Below, piece by piece: positions 41,777 to 49,349 of a stretch of DNA of 49,403 nucleotides (within the stretch, counting starts at the first letter, position 1; each line of letters opens with the position of its first letter). The stretch is from positions 1-49,403 of the forward strand of contig CAYIYH010000012.1 of assembly GCA_964367585.1 (NCBI GenBank), written 5' to 3'. The stretch comes from CAYJGJ01 sp964367585 (GTDB taxonomy: Bacteria > Bacillota > Clostridia > Peptostreptococcales > Anaerovoracaceae). Below the pieces are notes generated by a model. It did no database searches, was not told the DNA's origin, and was given only the letters and a program-made list of their open reading frames with translations. The position numbers and the translations under genes are program-made.

Positions 41777-43801
41777 TTATGATACTTTATTTCCATCTGG
41801 AGCTACTGTAGTTACAATATCCCATCTTTCACCATTTTCTGCAAATAACAACATTCCCTTTGACTGCTCGCCTCTCAGTTTACGTGGCTTTAAGTTCGCA
41901 ACGACTATGACTTTTTGTCCCATCATTTCCTCTGTCGTATAATCGTTACCAACACCCGAAATTATTTGTCTTACTTCTGTCCCCATTTTGACTTTGAATA
42001 CCATAAGCTTATCTGCATTGGGGTGTTTAGCAGCATCGACTATTAATCCTACTCTAAAATCAATCTTATCAAAGTCTTCATACTCTATCTCTTCTTTAAT
42101 TTCTAAAGGAATATCATCACATTGGTTAACTGCGTTATCACTTCCTTCGTTGCTTGAATTCATAGAGTTGTCACTATCATTTTTCTCGCTGTTTATTTTG
42201 TTCTCCTCGGATATTGACTCCTCTTTGGAGATAATTTTTGCGCTTATCTCTTCAAGCTCTAAAAGTTCTTTTTCTATATCGATTCTTGGAAAAATCGGTT
42301 TTCCTTTCTTAACATTTTCCTCACACATCATATCAAAAATCTTTGAGTCCTCCCAATTCACTTCGGAATACCATAAACCCATTTGTTTTCTGATCTCGGT
42401 AGATGTTTTATGCATAAAAGGATATATCAAAATAGATACAATTCTGAGACATTCTGCTAAATTATGCAAAACAGTGTCTAATTCAGATTTTTTCTCCTCA
42501 TGTTTTGCTAATTCCCAAGGAGTTTTTTCATCTATGTACTTGTTTGCTCTTCTCACTAAAACCCAAATTTCTTCAAGAGCCTGGTGGAAAGCAAAGTTAT
42601 CCATATTTGCCTCTACTTTTGTTGCTGCCGTAATAGCAATTTCCTTTATATCTTTGTCTATATCATCTTCTGTAGTAGCGTTAGGGATTATTGAATCATT
42701 ATACTTTTCGATCATAGATACAGTACGAGAAAGCAAGTTTCCAAGATCGTTGGCCAAATCATAATTCATTCTCTTAAGCATAATCTCATTAGTAAATGTA
42801 CCGTCTTGTCCAAATGTATATTCACGAAGCAAAAAGTATTTGAGAGCGTCTACTCCATATTTTTCAATAAGGATAACAGGATCTACTACATTGCCTTTTG
42901 ACTTAGACATTTTGGCACCTTCTAGTAACAACCATCCATGTCCTAATACTTGCTTCGGCAAAGGAATATCTAAAGACATAAGCATTGCAGGCCAAATAAC
43001 AGAATGGAATCTAATTATTTCCTTGCCTACAAGATGTACATTAGCAGGCCAATACTGATCATACAAATCTGTTTCTTGCGGATATCCGAGAGCAGTTATG
43101 TAATTTGACAACGCATCTAACCAAACATATATTACATGCTTCTCATCGATAGGGACAGGAATCCCCCAGTCAAAAGTAGATCTAGAAACGCACAAATCGT
43201 CTAGACCTTGCTTGACGAAAGAGAGCATTTCATTTCTTCTTGAATCGGGCTGCAAAAATATACGATTATTCTCGAATAAATCTATCAATCTATCTTCGTA
43301 TTTTGATAATCTAAAGAAATAAGCTTCTTCTTTAGCCTCTATGACCGCTCGTCCACAATCAGGACAAGCTCCCTCAAGCAATTGACTTTGCGTCCAAAAT
43401 GATTCACATGGAGTACAATATAATCCCTCGTACTCTCCTTTATATATATCACCCTTTTCATAAAGTCTCATGAAAAGAGATTGTACTCTTTCTTTATGCC
43501 TCGGTTCTGTTGTTCTTATAAAATCATCATAAGAAATTTCCATGCTTTCCCATAGTTTTTTTATTCCATCTACGATTTCATCAACATGTTCTTGTGGCGT
43601 TACTCCCTTTTTTTCGGCTGCTTGTTGTAATTTTTGCCCATGTTCATCCGTTCCAGTCAAAAAACGGACATCGTGCCCTGTCGTCCTCTTAAAACGAGCC
43701 ATTGCATCTGCCATTACAGTACAATATGTGTGTCCAATATGCAAATTGGAACTAGGGTAGTAAATTGGAGTTGTTATGTAGTATGTATTCTTTTTTTCCA
43801 T
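41777..43801 (-). CDS. metG: Methionyl-tRNA synthetase with C-terminal tRNA-binding domain
   Basis: 674 residues. HIGH at 21-24, zinc-binding CTPC and CPDC pairs, KMSKS in AKMSKSKGNV, and the anticodon-binding helical domain. An acidic, Asn/Ser-rich linker (about residues 535-570) leads to the C-terminal Trbp111-like OB fold (KIDFRVGLIVDAAKHPNADKL is the core, about 577-597). It charges initiator and elongator tRNA-Met. The gene starts eight bases after the DUF2974 gene; its AGGT site overlaps that gene's stop. No T-box leader is seen, in keeping with its internal position in a transcript. Confidence 0.96.
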   Translation of the reverse strand: MEKKNTYYITTPIYYPSSNLHIGHTYCTVMADAMARFKRTTGHDVRFLTGTDEHGQKLQQAAEKKGVTPQEHVDEIVDGIKKLWESMEISYDDFIRTTEPRHKERVQSLFMRLYEKGDIYKGEYEGLYCTPCESFWTQSQLLEGACPDCGRAVIEAKEEAYFFRLSKYEDRLIDLFENNRIFLQPDSRRNEMLSFVKQGLDDLCVSRSTFDWGIPVPIDEKHVIYVWLDALSNYITALGYPQETDLYDQYWPANVHLVGKEIIRFHSVIWPAMLMSLDIPLPKQVLGHGWLLLEGAKMSKSKGNVVDPVILIEKYGVDALKYFLLREYTFGQDGTFTNEIMLKRMNYDLANDLGNLLSRTVSMIEKYNDSIIPNATTEDDIDKDIKEIAITAATKVEANMDNFAFHQALEEIWVLVRRANKYIDEKTPWELAKHEEKKSELDTVLHNLAECLRIVSILIYPFMHKTSTEIRKQMGLWYSEVNWEDSKIFDMMCEENVKKGKPIFPRIDIEKELLELEEISAKIISKEESISEENKINSEKNDSDNSMNSSNEGSDNAVNQCDDIPLEIKEEIEYEDFDKIDFRVGLIVDAAKHPNADKLMVFKVKMGTEVRQIISGVGNDYTTEEMMGQKVIVVANLKPRKLRGEQSKGMLLFAENGERWDIVTTVAPDGNKVS

Positions 43802-43809
43802 CTTGTTAC

Positions 43810-44928
43810 CTATTTTATTTTGGGGATAACCGTTTCTTTTATTATCTTTTTAAACATGTCTACTACGACAGTAGTCGTCTTTTCATCTACCGCACGTATA
43901 CTTTTCACTGTGCGAATTAATTCTTTTGGTGGCAATTTTATCAGGTCATTAACAGTTTTAGCTCCTGTTGAAACAAAAATATCAAAAAAAGTATCTATAC
44001 AAGATTTTCTTTGGTCAAAGTCTAGTTCGTTCATCCATCTAGTTATTGCCTCATCTACGGCTAATACCTGAGGAGAAATAGATGGCTCTCTTTCAAATTT
44101 ATTTCCGGTTACAAGCCATGAAAACGAAATATGTTGCAAGAATCCAATTTGATTACTCTTTATAATGTTGAGTCTTTTTTCTTCTTCAAATATAGCACCA
44201 ACCATCGAACCAGATGGCATTAATTTTATAATCTTTTCTTTTATATTACTATAGCCTTCATTTATCATATCCTTTTTTAAGCCGGGGCCATCGTAATTAT
44301 ATGTAATTCTAATTCTATTTTGCAATTTCTTAGATGCATTTGACGCAGCATAGACGGCTAAATTTCCACCTTTGGAATAACCAACAACAAAAATATCACC
44401 TTTTGTTTTTTTTGCAACCGCAGTCAAATATTCGACTGCAGATATTTGTGCTGGAACAGGTGACAAGAATAACATATTAAAATTTTCTTTCCAGCCAACT
44501 AATGTAATATCCGTTCCCGAATAAGAAACTACTAGCTCTCCCGTAGGGAGCCTAAAAGAAACCGAACAAAATTGCTCCTCTTCTTTTTCATCGTACTTTC
44601 TCTCAAAATAGTTAACCAATACATCTCTAAATCTTGGGCTTGCACTTAATGCCGCGACTAATTCGACAAATTCGCTCGTGCTTAACGTTGCATTAGTCAT
44701 GTAATCATACTCTTCTGCCCGATTTAATGTAGTGATTTGAACCCATTTGCTAGAGATAGAAAAATCTCCGAGAATCCTGTCGAGAATCAGAGAACTCAAA
44801 TTAGCAAAGATAAAACCGTCGACTTCGTTAAAAGGCGACATACTAAAAGTGTCCATGTTTTTCCTTGCATAGTCAATAATATTGACTGGAGGCAAATTAT
44901 TTCCATTTTTATCTGTCGCCTTTTTCAT
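43810..44928 (-). CDS. DUF2974/Mbeg1-like alpha/beta hydrolase
   Basis: 372 residues. The N-terminal NIIDYARKNMDTFSMSPFNEVDGFIFANLSS pattern (about 16-46) is typical of the DUF2974 (Mbeg1-like) family. YSGTD (136-140) and the nucleophile elbow GYSKGG (183-188, Ser185) indicate a lipase-like fold, followed by NYDGPG. No signal peptide is visible, so it is probably cytoplasmic. The substrate is unknown. It lies directly downstream of rplL, where rpoB would normally be, and upstream of metG with eight bases of spacing. Confidence 0.85.
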   Translation of the reverse strand: MKKATDKNGNNLPPVNIIDYARKNMDTFSMSPFNEVDGFIFANLSSLILDRILGDFSISSKWVQITTLNRAEEYDYMTNATLSTSEFVELVAALSASPRFRDVLVNYFERKYDEKEEEQFCSVSFRLPTGELVVSYSGTDITLVGWKENFNMLFLSPVPAQISAVEYLTAVAKKTKGDIFVVGYSKGGNLAVYAASNASKKLQNRIRITYNYDGPGLKKDMINEGYSNIKEKIIKLMPSGSMVGAIFEEEKRLNIIKSNQIGFLQHISFSWLVTGNKFEREPSISPQVLAVDEAITRWMNELDFDQRKSCIDTFFDIFVSTGAKTVNDLIKLPPKELIRTVKSIRAVDEKTTTVVVDMFKKIIKETVIPKIK

Positions 44929-44949
44929 TTTTTATCGAGTCTCCTTATC

Positions 44950-44976
44950 GTGCAATTGTATTATATTTTATTGCAC
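44950..44976. repeat. Inverted repeat between rplL and the DUF2974 gene
   Basis: GTGCAAT (44950-44956) and ATTGCAC (44970-44976) are exact complements 13 bases apart, within an AT-rich spacer that contains TATAAT-like sequence. No T-run follows on the reverse strand, so it does not look like the rplL terminator. It may be an operator or a weak hairpin. Confidence 0.4.
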
Positions 44977-45012
44977 AAACAATACTCTTTTTTTATTTTT
45001 ACTGTTTTAAAA

Positions 45013-45378
45013 CTATTTTACGCCTACAACAGCTCCAACTTCTTCTAGCTTAGCTTTAACTTCATCAGCTTCAGCCTTTTCAACTCCTTCTTTGATTTTA
45101 GAAGGTGCATTGTCAACTACTTCTTTAGCTTCTTTTAATCCTAGACCAGTAATTTCTCTTACTACTTTAATTACTTTAATCTTTTCTGCTCCAGCAGATT
45201 CAAGAACTACATCGAATTCAGTTTGCTCTTCGCCTGCATCAGCTGCAGCAGCACCACCAGCAATTGCTACAGGAGCAGCCGCTGAAACTCCGAATTCTTC
45301 TTCACATGCTTTAACTAATTCATTTAATTCTAAAATTGTCATAGCCTTGATAGCTTCGATTATTTGATCTTTACTCAT
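45013..45378 (-). CDS. rplL: 50S ribosomal protein L7/L12
   Basis: 121 residues. The N-terminal dimerisation helix pair (MSKDQIIEAIKAMTILELNELV) leads through an Ala/Gly-rich hinge (APVAIAGGAAAADAG) to the factor-binding C-terminal domain (EKIKVIKVVREITGLGLKEAK). It forms the L12 stalk that recruits translation factors. It is the last gene of rplKAJL. rpoB does not follow. Confidence 0.98.
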   Translation of the reverse strand: MSKDQIIEAIKAMTILELNELVKACEEEFGVSAAAPVAIAGGAAAADAGEEQTEFDVVLESAGAEKIKVIKVVREITGLGLKEAKEVVDNAPSKIKEGVEKAEADEVKAKLEEVGAVVGVK

Positions 45379-45410
45379 TTGTATTTTCCTTTCATATTTT
45401 ATAATATAGA

Positions 45411-45902
45411 TTATTCTTTTGCATCTGCAACTGCTTGCAATGTTCTAACCATCTTAGATACAGGTGATTGGATGCTACCCATAAACTTAGCAATAAGAAC
45501 ATCTCTAGAAGGTATATTAGCGATTTCTTCTATACCACTCTTATCAAAAAATGCTCCTTCTACAACACCTGCTTTAAATTCCATCTTTTTAACGGATTTT
45601 ATTATTTCACTTATTTCTCTAGCCGGTGCTGCTGGATCTTCCGTACTTATAGCAAGTGCCGTAGGTCCATGTAATTCTGGCTCTAATGACTCGTATGCAG
45701 TTCCTTCTATCGCTCTTCTAATAAATGTATTTTTATAAATTGTATAATCGATTCCCGCTTCGCGAAGTTTTTTTCTCATCGCATCAGCTTCTGTAACGGA
45801 AATTCCGATATAGTCAACAAGCACAGCAGCTTTTGCATTTTCTAATTTTTCTTTTATCTCATCGATTATCAACTGTTTTTGTTTTTTTGCTTCAACTGAC
45901 AT
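45411..45902 (-). CDS. rplJ: 50S ribosomal protein L10
   Basis: 163 residues, with the core LVDYIGISVTEADAMRKKLREAGIDYTIYKNTF and the C-terminal helix that anchors L12 dimers. AAAGGAG precedes the ATG at 45902. The long leader upstream shows the L10-binding structure and an attenuator, so L10 likely controls rplJ-rplL expression. Confidence 0.97.
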   Translation of the reverse strand: MSVEAKKQKQLIIDEIKEKLENAKAAVLVDYIGISVTEADAMRKKLREAGIDYTIYKNTFIRRAIEGTAYESLEPELHGPTALAISTEDPAAPAREISEIIKSVKKMEFKAGVVEGAFFDKSGIEEIANIPSRDVLIAKFMGSIQSPVSKMVRTLQAVADAKE

Positions 45903-45939
45903 TTACGATTCTCCTTTCTTTAAGATTATTTCGGTACTC

Positions 45940-45973
45940 AATAAAAATACCTTGTCAATAAAACTACAAGGTA
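45940..45973 (-). terminator. Attenuator terminator in the L10 leader
   Basis: TACCTTGT and ACAAGGTA (45966-45973 with 45948-45955) form an eight-pair stem with a ten-base loop, followed on the reverse strand by TTTTTATT. It lies just before the rplJ ribosome binding site. Confidence 0.8.
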
Positions 45974-46045
45974 AATATATTTTCTATATTGTACCTCGGC
46001 GAGGTTTATTATTAAGCTTGCGCCCTCGCTGTCTTAGGTTAAAAT
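45940..46045 (-). ncRNA. Ribosomal protein L10 leader
   Basis: In the rplA-rplJ gap, the reverse strand carries AACCTAAGACAGCGAGG, then GCAAGCTTAAT, then CCTCGCCGAGGT. This is the conserved L10 leader of Firmicutes (Rfam L10_leader), with the kink-turn-like CCUAAGACAGC element and its complementary CCUCGCCGAGGU. L10(L12)4 binding is expected to favour the downstream terminator. Confidence 0.85.
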
Positions 46046-46076
46046 TCTTTTTCATTTTTTATTGTTGCTTAAGTTA

Positions 46077-46772
46077 TTATCCTAATATAGCAGGATTAAC
46101 CTTTACTCCAGGCCCCATAGTCGCTGCTACAGTAACACTTTTTAGATATTGACCTTTTGCAGCTGCAGGTTTTGCCTTTACGACTGCCTCGATCAAAGTA
46201 TTAAAGTTTTCTTCCAACTTTTCTTTACCGAAAGAAGCCTTACCTATTGGAGTGTGGATAATATTAGTCTTATCTAAACGATATTCAACTTTACCCGAGT
46301 TAATTTCTTCTATAGCTTTCGCAACATCCATTGTAACTGTACCAGACTTTGGATTTGGCATTAATCCTTTAGGACCTAATACTTTACCTAATCTACCTAC
46401 AACTCCCATCATATCTGGAGTAGCTACTACTACGTCGAACTCAAACCAGTTTTCAGTTTGGATTTTTTGAGCCAATTCGTCAGCGCCGACATAGTCCGCA
46501 CCAGCTGCTTCTGCTTCAGCCGCTTTAGGACCCTTTGCAAAAACTAAAACTCTATTAGTTTTTCCTGTCCCATTTGGTAAAACTATCGCTCCTCTAACCT
46601 GTTGGTCGGCATGTCTGCCATCGACACCAAGTCTCAAATGAACTTCGATTGTTTCATCAAATTTAGCTTTAGCTGTATCTACTACTAGTTCCATTGCTTT
46701 TGAAACATCATATAGTTGAGTCTTATCAACTTTTGATGCTTTTTCAACGTAAGATTTTCCTCTTTTTGGCAT
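46077..46772 (-). CDS. rplA: 50S ribosomal protein L1
   Basis: 231 residues, full length. MPKRGKSYVEKASKVDKT start, then VEVHLRLGVD-like TIEVHLRLGVDGRHADQQVRG and GVVGRLGKVLGPKGLMPNPK, the latter being the L1 signature. L1 binds 23S rRNA at the E-site stalk and in many bacteria represses its own operon. It follows rplK by 43 bases. Confidence 0.98.
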   Translation of the reverse strand: MPKRGKSYVEKASKVDKTQLYDVSKAMELVVDTAKAKFDETIEVHLRLGVDGRHADQQVRGAIVLPNGTGKTNRVLVFAKGPKAAEAEAAGADYVGADELAQKIQTENWFEFDVVVATPDMMGVVGRLGKVLGPKGLMPNPKSGTVTMDVAKAIEEINSGKVEYRLDKTNIIHTPIGKASFGKEKLEENFNTLIEAVVKAKPAAAKGQYLKSVTVAATMGPGVKVNPAILG

Positions 46773-46815
46773 TTAATTTTCCTCCTTGTGGTATTAACGA
46801 TTATCAATCTCCCAC

Positions 46816-47247
46816 TTATTGTTGCTCTTCTACAATTATGCCCATGCTCTTTGCAGTTCCTATTACCATTTGTGTCGCATTGTCTTCATTTGCTGCATTC
46901 AAATCAACCATTTTTGTTTTTGCAATTTCTTTCGCTTGTTCGTAAGTGATAGTTGCAACTTTTGTCTTATTAGGTTCACCTGACGCTTTGTCTAACCCAG
47001 CAGCTTTCTTTAATAAAACAGCTGCAGGCGGTGTTTTACAAATATATGTAAATGACTTATCTGCATATACTGTAATAACTACAGGAATAATCATTCCTTC
47101 TTGATCTTGAGTTTTTGCATTGAATTGTTTACAAAAATCCATGATATTAACACCTTTTTGACCTAAAGCAGGACCAACTGGTGGAGCCGGATTTGCCTTT
47201 CCCGCAGGAATTTGCAATTTAATATATCCGTCTATCTTCTTTGCCAT
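46816..47247 (-). CDS. rplK: 50S ribosomal protein L11
   Basis: 143 residues. KLQIPAGKANPAPPVGPALGQ is the L11 N-terminal block (first 20 shown region at about 8-28), followed by NIMDFCKQFNAKT and the rRNA-binding C-terminal domain ending GTAKSMGIIVEEQQ. L11 binds the GTPase-associated centre. AAAGGAG precedes the ATG. Confidence 0.98.
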   Translation of the reverse strand: MAKKIDGYIKLQIPAGKANPAPPVGPALGQKGVNIMDFCKQFNAKTQDQEGMIIPVVITVYADKSFTYICKTPPAAVLLKKAAGLDKASGEPNKTKVATITYEQAKEIAKTKMVDLNAANEDNATQMVIGTAKSMGIIVEEQQ

Positions 47248-47328
47248 ATTTTTCTCCTTTCTTCAATAATTTCTACATATCTAATCGCCAATCAATAATA
47301 AATGCAATTGAATACAATATTATTTTGT

Positions 47329-47353
47329 GGCGTTGCAGACTTTTTGTAACGCC
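47329..47353 (-). repeat. Hairpin between nusG and rplK
   Basis: GGCGTT (47329-47334) and AACGCC (47348-47353) form a six-pair GC-rich stem right after the nusG stop. On the reverse strand it is followed by ACAAAATAAT, not a T-run. It may be a weak terminator or a ribosomal-protein binding site in the rplK leader. Confidence 0.4.
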
Positions 47354-47357
47354 GTAC

Positions 47358-47996
47358 CTATATCCGATCTACTTGACCGAATTCTAACTCTACGGGAGTA
47401 TCTCTTCTAAAGGTTGAAATTCGAACTTTGACTATTTGCTTAACCGCGTTGATTTCTTCAACAACGCCGGAGAATCCTTCAAATGGTCCACCAATTACTT
47501 TTACAGTATCTCCAAGATTTACATCGAGTTCGATTGCAACCTTCTCAATGCCCATCCTACACACTTCTTCTACTGTAAGTGGAACAGGCGTAGCTCCATG
47601 CCCTACAAATCCAGTAACCCCTTGTGTATTTCTGACTAGATACCACGAATCGTCTGTAATAACCATTTTTATTATTACATATCCTGGATATAGTTTTCTA
47701 TCTTTAATTCGACGCTGCCCATTCTTTACTTCTAAAACTTTTTCCATTGGGACAGTAATTTCTGTTATAAGATGCTGCATTCCGCTAGTTTCAACAAGTT
47801 TTTGTATATTCTTTTTTACTTTCTCTTCGTGTCCAGAATATGTGTGTATAACGTACCATCGGGCATCACTATCGTCATCTTCCATATTGGGAATAGTTTG
47901 CTCAGCAAGCGATTCTTCCTTGTTTTCCGGAAGAGATTGGTCGATTGTCGACATTTCTTCATTCACTATATCGCTATTTCTTTGTTCTTCTGACAT
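47358..47996 (-). CDS. nusG: Transcription elongation factor NusG with acidic N-terminal extension
   Basis: 212 residues; usual NusG is about 170-180. Residues 1-45 are an added Glu/Asp/Ser-rich, probably disordered segment. Then come the NGN domain (RWYVIHTYSGHEEKV) and the KOW domain (GDTVKVIGGPFEGFSGVVEEI). NusG binds RNA polymerase and couples it to the ribosome or Rho. The frame is uninterrupted from the ATG at 47996; an internal Met15 is possible but would still leave an extension. Confidence 0.95.
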   Translation of the reverse strand: MSEEQRNSDIVNEEMSTIDQSLPENKEESLAEQTIPNMEDDDSDARWYVIHTYSGHEEKVKKNIQKLVETSGMQHLITEITVPMEKVLEVKNGQRRIKDRKLYPGYVIIKMVITDDSWYLVRNTQGVTGFVGHGATPVPLTVEEVCRMGIEKVAIELDVNLGDTVKVIGGPFEGFSGVVEEINAVKQIVKVRISTFRRDTPVELEFGQVDRI

Positions 47997-48119
47997 ATTA
48001 ATTCCTTGTTTCTTTCTTGTTCAATATTATTTTGGATACTATATTTTCTCTTGCTTTATTATACAAGAAGGTCATATGCTACAAGCACGAATATCGACCG
48101 CTCTGTTACAAATAGTAAA

Positions 48120-48365
48120 TTATTGAGCAACATCACCGATTAGCGCTTGTAGTCCAAAAAGAACAGCAGAATCGATAATCCAAAAAGCTAGTGCAAAAAT
48201 AGTACATGTGCATAGAACTACAACGGTAAATTTGTACAATTCTTTTCTTGTAGGCCAAACAACTTTACCCATTTCGCTTTTAATGCCTTTGAAGTATCCT
48301 TTTACCCCGCCTTGCTTTTTGGCAGAGGCTACAGCATTTCTCTTAATTTGTTCTCTTTTTGACAT
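48120..48365 (-). CDS. secE: Preprotein translocase subunit SecE
   Basis: 81 residues. A basic N-terminus (KREQIKRNAVASAKKQGG) leads to the conserved amphipathic block GYFKGIKSEMGKVVWPTRKEL and one membrane helix (about 47-72). SecE is the essential small clamp of SecYEG. It lies between rpmG and nusG in the standard order. AAAGGA is present upstream, though somewhat far from the ATG. Confidence 0.95.
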   Translation of the reverse strand: MSKREQIKRNAVASAKKQGGVKGYFKGIKSEMGKVVWPTRKELYKFTVVVLCTCTIFALAFWIIDSAVLFGLQALIGDVAQ

Positions 48366-48389
48366 GAGTACAAAATTCCTTTCTATACA

Positions 48390-48539
48390 CTACTTAGTTT
48401 CTTTGTGCGAAGTTTCCTTTTTGCAGAACTTACAGTATTTTTTTAACTCTATACGATCTGGATTGTTCTTTTTGTTTTTCATCGTATTATAATTTCTTTG
48501 TTTGCATTCATTACATGCCAATACAGCTTTAACTCTCAC
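48390..48539 (-). CDS. rpmG: 50S ribosomal protein L33
   Basis: A 49-residue protein, too small to be obvious from ORF length alone. The reverse-strand translation MRVKAVLACNECKQRNYNTM continues with KNKKNNPDRIELKKYC and ends KETSHKETK. It has two CxxC pairs (CNEC and CKFC), so it is the zinc-binding form of L33. The start is GTG with GGAGG nine bases upstream. It is the first gene of rpmG-secE-nusG. Confidence 0.95.
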   Translation of the reverse strand: MRVKAVLACNECKQRNYNTMKNKKNNPDRIELKKYCKFCKKETSHKETK

Positions 48540-48615
48540 TTTTATAATCCTCCATACAATTCAAAATCAGAGCCATTATTCACCGCTCTGTTATATAACA
48601 AAATATATCCTACAA

Positions 48616-48644
48616 ATAATACACTTATTATTAAGCATTGTCAA
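48616..48644 (-). promoter_or_regulatory. Strong promoter for rpmG-secE-nusG
   Basis: TTGACA (48644-48639), 17 bases, TATTAT (48621-48616) on the reverse strand. The -35 is consensus and the -10 matches five of six. The leader to the rpmG GTG is about 70 bases. Confidence 0.85.
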
Positions 48645-48750
48645 TACCTTAAGCGCCTTTTTACATTTAATTTATCAATATTATTTCTTATCCAAACTCG
48701 CAAAATAACTTATGAAATATAAAAAAGAGTATGTGTCGAGCTATATAAAT

Positions 48751-48827
48751 AATCTCCGTACTTTATTAACTGTAGTTTAATGAGATTCTTTATCGTTCTA
48801 CTCGCCCTTGCTTCGCAAGATGGTAGA
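48751..48827 (-). repeat. Two adjacent inverted repeats after the hemerythrin gene
   Basis: Reading the reverse strand: TCTAC...GTAGA encloses CTTGC-GAA-GCAAG (48797-48827), a nested stem-loop. It is followed by AATCTC...GAGATT enclosing ATTAA...TTAAT (about 48751-48787). No T-run follows directly, so this is not a standard terminator. The nested shape suggests a structured 3' untranslated RNA or a dispersed extragenic repeat. Confidence 0.45.
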
Positions 48828-48846
48828 TTCGCTAATATGAATAAAC

Positions 48847-49251
48847 TTAACCCTTTTGGGAGTTGATATGCATGGCTATATTTTTATCTTCGTTTTTAAT
48901 ATGGATTACTAGAGTACTAATAATTTTATTTAGGTCCGCAAGAGTCTTAATAGTTGCACCCTCAGACTTTAAGGTGGCTATCATGACATTTAGTTTTTCC
49001 TTATAATCCTCGTGAAACTTTTTGTGTGCGATATAGTTAGGATATGCAGATTCTATCTGAAGGGATTCTTCATCTGCAAAATGCTTAACTACATAGCTCG
49101 ATAAAAACTGGGCTACATTAATCATTTTATCTCTACCTTTACCAATTTGACACGCTTCCATTAGTTCATTTACAATAGAAAAAAGCTGTTTGTGCTGTTC
49201 ATCTATCAGTTTATTTTCCGTAATTAAATCAGGGGTCAATTCATACTTCAT
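48847..49251 (-). CDS. Bacteriohemerythrin
   Basis: 134 residues from the chosen ATG. All seven di-iron ligands of hemerythrin are in place: His20, His57, Glu61, His76, His80, His117 and Asp122, in the blocks IDEQHKQLF, HFADEE, HKKFHEDY and HIKNED. It binds oxygen reversibly in the cytoplasm; in anaerobes it probably scavenges or senses oxygen. No sensor domain is fused to it. AAGGAGG lies six bases before this ATG, so an upstream in-frame start is rejected. Confidence 0.94.
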   Translation of the reverse strand: MKYELTPDLITENKLIDEQHKQLFSIVNELMEACQIGKGRDKMINVAQFLSSYVVKHFADEESLQIESAYPNYIAHKKFHEDYKEKLNVMIATLKSEGATIKTLADLNKIISTLVIHIKNEDKNIAMHINSQKG

Positions 49252-49276
49252 TATTTGCCTCCTTAAAAATGTGAAT

Positions 49277-49306
49277 ACTATATCATACAATATATAAAAA
49301 AAACAA
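49277..49306 (-). promoter_or_regulatory. Promoter candidate for the hemerythrin gene
   Basis: TTGTTT (49306-49301), 18 bases, TATAGT (49282-49277) on the reverse strand. It overlaps the T-run of the tRNA terminator, and the -35 is poor. Confidence 0.4.
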
Positions 49307-49343
49307 ATCTACTTTGAAATTTGGAACATCAAGAGCAGATTTG
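49296..49343 (-). terminator. Terminator candidate after tRNA-Leu
   Basis: CAAATCTGC and GTAGATTTG (49343-49335 with 49312-49304) can form nine pairs, one of them G-U, with a 22-base loop, followed by eight T residues (49303-49296). It lies a few bases after the tRNA 3' end on the same strand. Confidence 0.5.
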
Positions 49344-49349
49344 TCAAGT

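Larger units (their letters stand above)
48540..48846. other. 307-base region between rpmG and the hemerythrin gene
   Basis: No coding sequence is supported here; the short open frames in it lack ribosome binding sites and family resemblance. The left part holds the rpmG promoter and its leader, with a small hairpin (CAGAGC...GCTCTG, about 48572-48594). The right part holds two nested inverted repeats that follow the hemerythrin stop codon. The tRNA-Trp gene often found before secE in other bacteria is not present. Confidence 0.65.

Noticed and set aside
47428..48126. A 232-codon plus-strand frame across nusG and the nusG-secE gap
   Set aside because: It lies opposite the well-supported nusG frame and has no recognisable domain or ribosome binding site.
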